From assembly GCA_947586255.1 (NCBI GenBank), contig CANPXP010000002.1:1-64000 (forward strand): a stretch of DNA of 64,000 nucleotides, given 5' to 3'. The notes below the pieces were generated by a model that had not been told where the DNA came from, did no database searches, and saw only the letters and a list, made by a program, of their open reading frames with translations. This document shows, piece by piece, positions 19,504 through 27,505 of this stretch (position 1 is its first letter; each line of letters opens with the position of its first letter). The position numbers and the translations under genes are program-made. This DNA is from an uncultured Lachnospiraceae bacterium (lineage in GTDB: Bacteria; Bacillota; Clostridia; Lachnospirales; Lachnospiraceae).

Positions 19504-21026
19504 ACCTTCCGTCCTTCCGTATCCACATACTGCGCCGCAATTTTTCTTCGATCCATCTTGCCGTTCTTGGTCAGCGGAATCTGCTCCACCCGAATGTACT
19601 GCCCCGGTATCATATGAGGCGGCAGACTCTTCTCCAGGAAATGCCTGACCTGCTCCCCGTCGCTCTCTCCCGCATAAAACAGGACAAGCCGCTGTCTCTC
19701 TTCCATGAAAACGCAGCATGCCCGCTCCACACCCTCGGCCCGGTTCGCATAAAACTCGATCTCGCTCAGCTCAATCCTGTGTCCCAGATACTTGATCTGC
19801 GCGTCGCTCCGGCCGATATAGCACAGGTCGCCTTTCTCATCATAGCGCGCCAGATCGCCGGTTCTGTACATCTTCTCCTCATATAAGGAATTGAACGGAT
19901 TGCGCACAAAGCGCCTGGCAGTCTCCGCCTCGTCGCCGTAATAGCCGAGGGCCAGCGTGATGCCCGCCACACAGATCTCTCCCTGCTCTCCGGGCTTCTG
20001 AATCAGCCTGTCCTCCTCGCCCGCCAGATATACCTTCTCATTGCGAAAAGGTTTCCCGATCGGTATGCCGTCCGCGTAATCGTTCGCCGCATCCAACACA
20101 TAGTAAGTGCAGTTGCAGGTAATCTCCGTAGGACCGTACAGATTCACATACGTCGCATCCGGAAGGAACTGCCGCCAGATCGCCAGATGTCTGACCGGCA
20201 TGACTTCGCCGCTGAACATAATCTTTCCGATCGTCTCAGGGACCTTATAGTAAAACGCCTTCATGGTCGACAAAAAGCACATCGCGCTGACCGCCCAGAT
20301 GATCGTCGTCACCTTTTCCTCGCAGAGGTAATCCATAATATCCTTGGGCTTCGTAAAATACTCCCTCGGTATAATCACTAACGTCGCCCCCACGGCGGCG
20401 CAGGAATAGATATCCTTCACGGACACATCAAAATCATAGGGAGCCTGGTTTCCGACCACATCCCTGTCCGTAATGGAAAAGGTCTCAACAAACACATCTA
20501 TGAAATCGACCACGGACAGATGCCCCACCATAACGCCTTTGGGCTCGCCAGTCGTCCCACTGGTAAAATTGACATACAGCGGATCCTGACAACACATACC
20601 CTCCCGCACGCACCGCAGCTTCTCCTCATCCGGCTTATGCCTCATCAGCGCGATATCCATCACCTGCCGATCGGGAAACAGGCGTCCGGCTTCCTCCCGA
20701 TGTTCACTGTCCGTCAATATATACCGAGTCCCCAGCTTCTCCGCAATCTTCCGCAGACGACTGTCGGGCTGCCCGAGATCCAGAAAGGTATAATAGCAGC
20801 CGGCGCGGGCGATTCCCCAAAGAGCGCACGTCGTCTCCACACTCTTCACCGCATAGATCGCAACGGATTCATGATGGCAGCCGGCCTCCAGAAGCTCTGT
20901 GGCGATCTCCCCGGCTCTCGTATTGAGCTCCGCATATGTAATCCTGCCGTGGATATCCACCACTGCAGTCTTGTCCGCATACCGGCGCGCAGAGCGCTCC
21001 AGATAGTCTATGGCCAAATAGTTCAT
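19500..21026 (-). CDS. Amino-acid adenylation-domain protein (stand-alone AMP ligase, DltA-like)
   Basis: YVNFTSGTTGEPKGVMV; NLYGPTEITCNCTYY; YRTGDLARYDEKGDLCYIGRSDAQIKYLGHRIELSEIE; PLTKNGKMDRRKI. Confidence 0.92.
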   Translation of the reverse strand: MNYLAIDYLERSARRYADKTAVVDIHGRITYAELNTRAGEIATELLEAGCHHESVAIYAVKSVETTCALWGIARAGCYYTFLDLGQPDSRLRKIAEKLGTRYILTDSEHREEAGRLFPDRQVMDIALMRHKPDEEKLRCVREGMCCQDPLYVNFTSGTTGEPKGVMVGHLSVVDFIDVFVETFSITDRDVVGNQAPYDFDVSVKDIYSCAAVGATLVIIPREYFTKPKDIMDYLCEEKVTTIIWAVSAMCFLSTMKAFYYKVPETIGKIMFSGEVMPVRHLAIWRQFLPDATYVNLYGPTEITCNCTYYVLDAANDYADGIPIGKPFRNEKVYLAGEEDRLIQKPGEQGEICVAGITLALGYYGDEAETARRFVRNPFNSLYEEKMYRTGDLARYDEKGDLCYIGRSDAQIKYLGHRIELSEIEFYANRAEGVERACCVFMEERQRLVLFYAGESDGEQVRHFLEKSLPPHMIPGQYIRVEQIPLTKNGKMDRRKIAAQYVDTEGRKV

Positions 21027-21061
21027 ATTTTAGCACGCCTTCCTCACTAACGCTCATTATA

Positions 21062-21988
21062 TCATAAATCGGTGATTTGTCCATACTGCCCGCGCCGGTG
21101 ATCCCGCACGCCTCTGCACATAGCCTGCACCATATTACCTCTCCCGCTGATTCCCCAGATCAGCGCCCACGCTATCCTGTTGCAGACAAAATACAGGAGA
21201 AACAGCGGATATCTCCCGCCTCGGAAGCAGACATCCCGCCGATGCAAAAAATTACACAGAAGCCAGTTCCTCGTAATATAATAAGCGTTCTCCGGCCTCT
21301 CATTGCCGAGCGTCGAGCCGTTCACCTTGTGATACACCTTCGCTCCCGCGCAGTAGCGGATCCGGATTCCCAGCCGCGCCGCCCGCATACTGTACTCCGT
21401 GTCCTCATAGTACAGGAAGAAACGCTCGTCGAGAAACCCCGTCTTCTCCACGATCTTACCGGACAGGAACAGGGCACAGCCGTTGGCGAACCCGCAGTCC
21501 TCATCTCTGTCATAGCACCCTTCGGCACGCTCGTTCAGTCCTCTCTGGACGGCCTTGCGCACGACGGGCGTAAAGCTGCCGCCCGCACACCAGAGTTTCT
21601 CTCTGTCGTCCGCATACAGAATCCTGGGAACCACAATACCCCCTGTCTGCAGATGACAGCGGTACATGCGCTCTATCGCGTCCGGCGCAATCTCCGTATC
21701 ATTGTTTAGCAGCAGATAGTAGGAGATTCCCTGTCGCATGGCGAAGCGGATGCCCTCGTTGTTCGCCCTGGAGAATCCGTAATTTCGATCCAGCGGGACG
21801 ATCTGTACGCGCCCCTCCTGCGCCCAGTTCTCCTCAAGAGCCTCCAGAGAGCCGTCCGTGGATGCGTTATCCACCACGATGACTGTGAGCCTGTCTGCGA
21901 TCGTGCTGCACAGCAGGGAGCCGATGCATTTGTCATTGTATCGTTTTCCGTTATAGTTTACCAGAATAACAGCAATTTCTTTTTCCAT
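21062..21988 (-). CDS. Glycosyltransferase family 2 (rhamnosyltransferase-like)
   Basis: IAVILVNYNGKRYNDKCIGSLL; VDNASTDGSLEAL; LLLNNDTEIAPDAIE; DERFFLYYEDTEYSMRAARLG. Confidence 0.9.
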   Translation of the reverse strand: MEKEIAVILVNYNGKRYNDKCIGSLLCSTIADRLTVIVVDNASTDGSLEALEENWAQEGRVQIVPLDRNYGFSRANNEGIRFAMRQGISYYLLLNNDTEIAPDAIERMYRCHLQTGGIVVPRILYADDREKLWCAGGSFTPVVRKAVQRGLNERAEGCYDRDEDCGFANGCALFLSGKIVEKTGFLDERFFLYYEDTEYSMRAARLGIRIRYCAGAKVYHKVNGSTLGNERPENAYYITRNWLLCNFLHRRDVCFRGGRYPLFLLYFVCNRIAWALIWGISGRGNMVQAMCRGVRDHRRGQYGQITDL

Positions 21989-23114
21989 CGTCGATACCAT
22001 TTCCCAGTTTTTCCTGCAGCAATGTCAGATATTGCCCGGCCAGCCTGCGGGAATCGTATCTGCCCGGGTCCATCTCTTTGCTGTGATTTTCCGGGTGCTC
22101 CATCGCTCTGAGCCACGCCTCAGCGTCATAGGGATCCGACACATAGTTTGCCTTGTGCTGTGTCACTTCCGGTATGCTCGCCCTGTCCGTCGTAATCACA
22201 ACTGTCCCAAAAAGCATTGCCTCCACCGGCGGCATTCCAAATCCTTCGAATACACTGGGAAAGAGGAAGGCCCTGCAATGCTGATACAGCGTATTGCGCT
22301 CCGCGTTTTCCACATAGCCCGTCAATGTCACGTCGCTCTCCAGCCCGTTTTCCCGTATCTGCCGCTCCACATCGCTTCTCGCCGCGCTGTTCACCCCGGA
22401 AATCAGCAGTCTGTGAGGCAGCTCCATATCCCGCTCCCTGATCAGCCGCATCACTTCCAGCAGTGTGCCGAGATTCTTATGTGGAATCATTTGTGATACC
22501 GTATAATAGAAGCCCTGCTCCTCCACTCCATAGCGCTCACGCAGAACGGAGAAGGGAACCGTCTGCCCTCTGTCCGCCACGATCGGATTGTAGATCGTCG
22601 TGATTCTTTCATCCGGCAGGCGGTATCTGGTTTGAATATCTTCCTTTACCCAGTCCGAGATCGCTATGATATGCGTGGAGAAATGCGTGTCCAGCCACCA
22701 GCACAGCCTGGAATATGCCACTTCATAAAAGGGGTGATATTCCGGATAATGCGCGGCCTGTAAATCGTGTATTGTATTCACATATCTGACGCCGCCGTTG
22801 CAGAGCGGTCTGCAGTACACCGGGCTAAAGCATCTTGTTATCCCGTTTTTTTTGAGAAAACGGTTCTCAAAAAAAAATTGCCACAAAATACGCTGGCCGA
22901 TGTGCGCGGAGACCACGTTCGTCTCCAACAGCGCAAAGCGCCGATCCTCCGCATAATGAACAAACGTATCGCGATTGTCCTGAGACACCAGCAGGACAAA
23001 ACAGAAGTCTTCTCCCAGCCGGCAAAGTCCGTCCAGCAGGTTCCTGATATAAGATTCTGTTCCTCCCACCTGACCTGGCCTGAGCCAGAGCAGATCAACC
23101 GCAATTTTTTCCAT
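21951..23114 (-). CDS. Glycosyltransferase family 4
   Basis: LWLRPGQVGGTESYIRNLLDGL; VSQMIPHKNLGTLLEVM; FLFPSVFEGFGMPPVEAMLFGT. Confidence 0.9.
   Translation of the reverse strand: MEKIAVDLLWLRPGQVGGTESYIRNLLDGLCRLGEDFCFVLLVSQDNRDTFVHYAEDRRFALLETNVVSAHIGQRILWQFFFENRFLKKNGITRCFSPVYCRPLCNGGVRYVNTIHDLQAAHYPEYHPFYEVAYSRLCWWLDTHFSTHIIAISDWVKEDIQTRYRLPDERITTIYNPIVADRGQTVPFSVLRERYGVEEQGFYYTVSQMIPHKNLGTLLEVMRLIRERDMELPHRLLISGVNSAARSDVERQIRENGLESDVTLTGYVENAERNTLYQHCRAFLFPSVFEGFGMPPVEAMLFGTVVITTDRASIPEVTQHKANYVSDPYDAEAWLRAMEHPENHSKEMDPGRYDSRRLAGQYLTLLQEKLGNGIDDGKRNCCYSGKL
22846..22877. repeat. Perfect 13-bp AT-rich inverted repeat inside a CDS
   Basis: TTTTTTTTGAGAA / AACGG / TTCTCAAAAAAAA(A). Confidence 0.9.
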
Positions 23115-23472
23115 CTCGCAATTCATCCTCCAATTCCCGGATCCGCTTCTCCATCATGCCTAATTCCTGAATCAGCGTTTTGATCTTAAACTGCTGCCTG
23201 GATGCGATCGAGGTGAGCGTCATCAGAATCATAAAAATAAACGCGATGCACAGGATATAGAGGCCGTTCATATTGCTCTCGATACCAAACATCCTGACGA
23301 AGCTCACCAGAAGCTCCGGAAAATAGATCATGACGCCCATGACTACCCCCGCCGCCAGCCAGACCAGGGTATATTTGAGCTCCAGCATTTTTCGCTTCAG
23401 ATAATACAGTATGATGATAAAATAACAGATTACCGCAACAGACAGCGTAATCTGCAGCGTATGTGGAATCAT
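23095..23472 (-). CDS. DUF2304-like small membrane protein
   Basis: 125 aa with three TM segments and a charged coiled-coil C terminus (MMEKRIRELEDEL); adjacent to a DPM1-like GT2. Confidence 0.75.
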   Translation of the reverse strand: MIPHTLQITLSVAVICYFIIILYYLKRKMLELKYTLVWLAAGVVMGVMIYFPELLVSFVRMFGIESNMNGLYILCIAFIFMILMTLTSIASRQQFKIKTLIQELGMMEKRIRELEDELRDGKNCG

Positions 23473-24230
23473 TTCTGCCTCCTTACTCCGAAGCTCAGTC
23501 TCCGGATCAGCATCGCAAGCGTCACTTTGATCATATAGTAAACGGACCGCTTCAGCGTGATGGAACTGGTTCCCTGTATGCGTTCCCGCATGACCACGGG
23601 ATATTCTCTGATCTTCCCGCCGTGTACGGCCGCAATCACCATCGCCTCCGGCTCCGGATAGTCCGCCGGATAATCCTCCGCAAAAATCCTGATAAATCTC
23701 CTGTTGACCAGGCGGTAACCGCTGGTGATATCCCGCACCCGCACTCCCGTCAACACGAATCCCAGCACACTCAGGAACCGGATTCCCGTCCTGCGCAGAC
23801 CAGAGGATTGAAAGCCCTCTCTCTTGACGAAGCGAGAACCGATGACGCAGTCTGCCTGCTGCTCTCTCATATACTCAATCATGCCTGCCAGATAAGAGAC
23901 ATCATGCTGCCCGTCCCCGTCGATCTGCACCGCCAGTTCATAACCGTTTTCCCACGCGTATCGGTAACCTGTCTGCACGGCGCCGCCGATCCCCATATTG
24001 ACTGGCAGATTGAGCACCTGATAACGGCGCTCCGCGCACACCTGCTTCGTCGCATCCGTGGATCCGTCGTTGACGATCACATAATCGTACTGCGGATAAT
24101 CAGTGATCAGTTCGTCGATCACCCGCTCGATATTTTCCGCCTCGTTGTAGGCGGGGATAATAATCAGCACCTTGTCTTCCATTGCGGCAGCCGTCTCCTT
24201 CCGGGCCAGTGTATCAGATGAGTTCCTCAT
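23469..24230 (-). CDS. Glycosyltransferase family 2, DPM1-like
   Basis: VLIIIPAYNEAENIERVIDEL; VNDGSTDATKQVC; QIDGDGQHDVSYL. Confidence 0.9.
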   Translation of the reverse strand: MRNSSDTLARKETAAAMEDKVLIIIPAYNEAENIERVIDELITDYPQYDYVIVNDGSTDATKQVCAERRYQVLNLPVNMGIGGAVQTGYRYAWENGYELAVQIDGDGQHDVSYLAGMIEYMREQQADCVIGSRFVKREGFQSSGLRRTGIRFLSVLGFVLTGVRVRDITSGYRLVNRRFIRIFAEDYPADYPEPEAMVIAAVHGGKIREYPVVMRERIQGTSSITLKRSVYYMIKVTLAMLIRRLSFGVRRQK

Positions 24231-25989
24231 ACTTCCGCCGAACAGCCTTTCCGTTTACAATTTCATAGATATCGTCGCAGTTTTTGATAGTCGTCAGGCG
24301 ATGCGCGATAATGACCAGCGTCATCTTGCCGTGTAGCGCGTCGATCGCCTCCATGACAGCCTTTTCCGTCTCATTATCCAGCGCCGAAGTGGCTTCGTCC
24401 AGGATCAGAATATCCGGATCGTGATACAGGGCTCTGGCGATACCGATTCTCTGCCTCTGCCCGCCGGACAGCCGCACGCCCCGATCTCCCACCTCCGTGT
24501 AGATCCCCTCGGACAGCGTTGACACGAAATCGGCCAGCTCCGCCTTTTTCAGCGCATCCCACACCAGCGCCTCATCTATCTCCTTCTCCTCTATCCCAAA
24601 CGCCACGTTTTCACGGACGGAAGCGTCCGAGAGATAGATGCTCTGCGGCACATAGCCGATGCTTCTGCTCCATATGCCGGGAATCCTGCGGATATTGATA
24701 TCGTCCATCAGGATCTCGCCCTGACCCGGCGTCAGCACACCCAGAATCAGATCCGCCAGCGTGGACTTGCCCGCGCCGGACTCCCCGACGAAGGCGACCG
24801 ATCTTCCCTTGGGGATCTCGAGACTCAGATCATCCAGGACATTTTTCTGATCCGCATTGTATGCAAAGGTGAGATGGCGTATATGGATGGCTTCCCTGAA
24901 ATTCCTGCCCTGATATTTCGTCTCGTCCTCCGCCTCCACACTGAAGAATTTGTCATGAAACCGGCGGGCCTCTATCAGGTTCTCATAGACCGCATCCAGA
25001 CTGGACAGGGCACTGGTGATCGTGTTGACGGACATGGAAACCTTGCCAAGAGCCGGCAGTATACGGAAAGCCCCGATGGCAAAAGCTGCCAGCACGGCCA
25101 CAAAGTTCTGCGGGTCCGTGAGATTCACGATCCGGACGCCCAGGATCGCCATAATCCCCGTAACGCAGACGGCCTCGATGATATACGCGGGGATCTCACT
25201 GCCGATTCCCTGCACGACCAGCGCGTTCTGCTGTCTGCTGACATTCTCCTCATACTCCCTGATAAAATATTTCTGCTTGCGCATCACCAAGACTTCCTTA
25301 ATTCCCTGAAACGCCTGCAGAAGCGCCTTGGAGGCCCGGATGTTGTACGTTCTGATGCGAACGCCCGCCCGCTCCATCTGTCTCCTGAAGAATACGACGA
25401 TGAGCAGCAGACACAGAATGGCTGACAGCAGAACGCCCACCGCAATCTGCCAGTCCTTGCAGCACATGTAAATGCCGATGAACAGCACCGTAAACATCTG
25501 GACAATAATCTGCAGGAGCGCATTGATAATATTGTACAGATAGCTCACATCTCCGCTGACGCCCTGGATCAGTTCGTTCACATTCTGCCGCAGGAAAAAG
25601 TCATATCCTCTGTTCATATAGGACTGCATCATATAGACGGAACATTCCCGTCTCACCTTGCAGGAATACTTGTTTTTGACCCAGCTGAGAAAAATAAAGT
25701 ACAGATTCTTGAAAAGGTAGACGCAGACCACCGCAGCCACTACGGAAATAACCAGCTGCTCATTTGTATGAATCCCCAGGGCATCCGTTGCCCGCTTGAT
25801 ATAGGGAACCGCAAAGAGCTGTTCCGGCTGCAGCAGGGCATTGACCAACGGCACGACGACGGAGACGCCCAACATCTCCAACGCTGCCGCGAGAGCCGAG
25901 CACAACAGGACGCCCACGCCCAGTATTTTCTGGCCGCGGGTCAGAATCCGCCATAATTTACAGAATATCTCGGTTGCTTTTTTCATCAT
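24214..25989 (-). CDS. ABC exporter (fused TMD-NBD), PglK-like
   Basis: GESGAGKST Walker A; LSGGQRQRIGIARALYHDPDILILDEATSALD; N-terminal TM domain. Start at 25989 overlaps upstream stop. Confidence 0.9.
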   Translation of the reverse strand: MMKKATEIFCKLWRILTRGQKILGVGVLLCSALAAALEMLGVSVVVPLVNALLQPEQLFAVPYIKRATDALGIHTNEQLVISVVAAVVCVYLFKNLYFIFLSWVKNKYSCKVRRECSVYMMQSYMNRGYDFFLRQNVNELIQGVSGDVSYLYNIINALLQIIVQMFTVLFIGIYMCCKDWQIAVGVLLSAILCLLLIVVFFRRQMERAGVRIRTYNIRASKALLQAFQGIKEVLVMRKQKYFIREYEENVSRQQNALVVQGIGSEIPAYIIEAVCVTGIMAILGVRIVNLTDPQNFVAVLAAFAIGAFRILPALGKVSMSVNTITSALSSLDAVYENLIEARRFHDKFFSVEAEDETKYQGRNFREAIHIRHLTFAYNADQKNVLDDLSLEIPKGRSVAFVGESGAGKSTLADLILGVLTPGQGEILMDDINIRRIPGIWSRSIGYVPQSIYLSDASVRENVAFGIEEKEIDEALVWDALKKAELADFVSTLSEGIYTEVGDRGVRLSGGQRQRIGIARALYHDPDILILDEATSALDNETEKAVMEAIDALHGKMTLVIIAHRLTTIKNCDDIYEIVNGKAVRRKYEELI

Positions 25990-27485
25990 ACGTCCGTCCT
26001 TCTTTGGGCAAACCATTTGTTCCACAATTTCTTTCCATATTCCTTCCACAGCTGCAGCAGCAGCAGGAAATAGGCGATATAGAAAATGCCGAAATTATAC
26101 ACCACATATCTCTGCAGTCCGATAAACACAACGGATATAATGGCCACCATGCAGACGTTCACGGTCAGAACGGCCGTCATAAATTCCGCATAAGCGCGGT
26201 CCACTTTTCTGTCCTTATACGCCCATACCGTCAGAGCGATTGCCGAGACATACGCAAACAGCGTATACAGATGACACAGAACATAAATCTCCTCGATCTT
26301 AAAGAAAACCGTGAAGATAAAGGGCTGAGCCATCAATAACAGCGTGTGGTACAGGAATCTGCCGAAATGCGCCCCAAGCAGCGTAAGTCCGATCTGCAGG
26401 CGGCTGTCTCCCATACTCGCCGTCAGCGCACCTGTCAACAATCCGATTTTGCCGACGCCGCCCTCAATATCCTGCCACATCCACAAGCCGGGGCTGGCAT
26501 ATGCATATCTGGCGCGGTCGCCGTCCACAGCCGCGTAGTAGGCAAGGAACCTCTCTCTCTGCGCCTCATCCGCAAAGAGTTTATAATCCTCATAATCCGC
26601 CTCATACATTCCTTTGGAGAAGATCAGCGTCGCATACTGCCCAGACAGCGTCGCCCCGGCGACAGCGGTATCGATCTCTATCGCTGCCGCTTCCTCTTCC
26701 GTCATTCCGGCCGCGGCCGCATTCTCCGCCGCCTCCTGCTTCATCTGCATATTTTCCCGCATCGCCTTGTAGCTCGCGACGCCCCGCGCTGTCATCCACA
26801 CACCGGCCACGCAGATCAGCAGGCAACCCGCCAGACCGACGACCGCTCCCGGGATACACTTGCCTCGCTTTTCACGGCATCTCATAACCACAATATAAAA
26901 AAACGCGATACCGGTCACGCCGAACAGCAGCTGCAGCTGTGATCTGGTAGACGCCAGGAGCAGTGTCACGCCAAAGAGAAGCGCCTCCCACCGGAAACGT
27001 CTGGTCCAGACCGTTTCCAAAAGCACTGCCATAAACAGATAGTACAACCCATAGGCGATCCCTTCCGTGGCGATCCGTTTGGGCGTCATGCACTCCGGCA
27101 GATCTGTAGTAAACGGCAGAAGTGCCATGAGATAAATGCAAAAGCTCTCCCAGTATTTCAGATGAAACCTTCTGTGAAGGAGCGCTACAAATATCTGGAC
27201 GCAGACTGCCGAGAGCGCCGCCTGCCCCACCGCCGCCGCGTACAGATACGACTCCTCCCCGAACAGCAGTCTGAACACCTGCAAAAAGAGCGGATACACG
27301 GGCATCACACCCTCCACATATCCGTCAAAGCTTGTATAGCTCCAGCTGTCGTCAAACAGCACATATCCGCCCGCTCCCGGAAACAGGAATACCGCCATAG
27401 AACACAGAAACAGCACCGCCGCAAACAGCCGTCCGGCAGTTCTGTCATCCATGCGACTGATACGCCCTTTCACCTCAGTTCCCAT
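25986..27485 (-). CDS. Polytopic GT-C-like membrane protein
   Basis: Multiple TM helices, first loop GGYVLFDDSWSYTSFDGYVEGVMPVYPLFLQ; Ala/Glu-rich loop. Confidence 0.65.
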   Translation of the reverse strand: MGTEVKGRISRMDDRTAGRLFAAVLFLCSMAVFLFPGAGGYVLFDDSWSYTSFDGYVEGVMPVYPLFLQVFRLLFGEESYLYAAAVGQAALSAVCVQIFVALLHRRFHLKYWESFCIYLMALLPFTTDLPECMTPKRIATEGIAYGLYYLFMAVLLETVWTRRFRWEALLFGVTLLLASTRSQLQLLFGVTGIAFFYIVVMRCREKRGKCIPGAVVGLAGCLLICVAGVWMTARGVASYKAMRENMQMKQEAAENAAAAGMTEEEAAAIEIDTAVAGATLSGQYATLIFSKGMYEADYEDYKLFADEAQRERFLAYYAAVDGDRARYAYASPGLWMWQDIEGGVGKIGLLTGALTASMGDSRLQIGLTLLGAHFGRFLYHTLLLMAQPFIFTVFFKIEEIYVLCHLYTLFAYVSAIALTVWAYKDRKVDRAYAEFMTAVLTVNVCMVAIISVVFIGLQRYVVYNFGIFYIAYFLLLLQLWKEYGKKLWNKWFAQRRTDV

Positions 27486-27505
27486 ACGTCCGCTCCTCTT
27501 TGGTC

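Noticed and set aside
18218-21026. Interpretation as a standard dlt (D-alanylation) operon
   Set aside because: Ligase and ACP fit, but no DltB MBOAT or DltD-like protein is present; instead there are a GNAT-like protein and a PLP decarboxylase.
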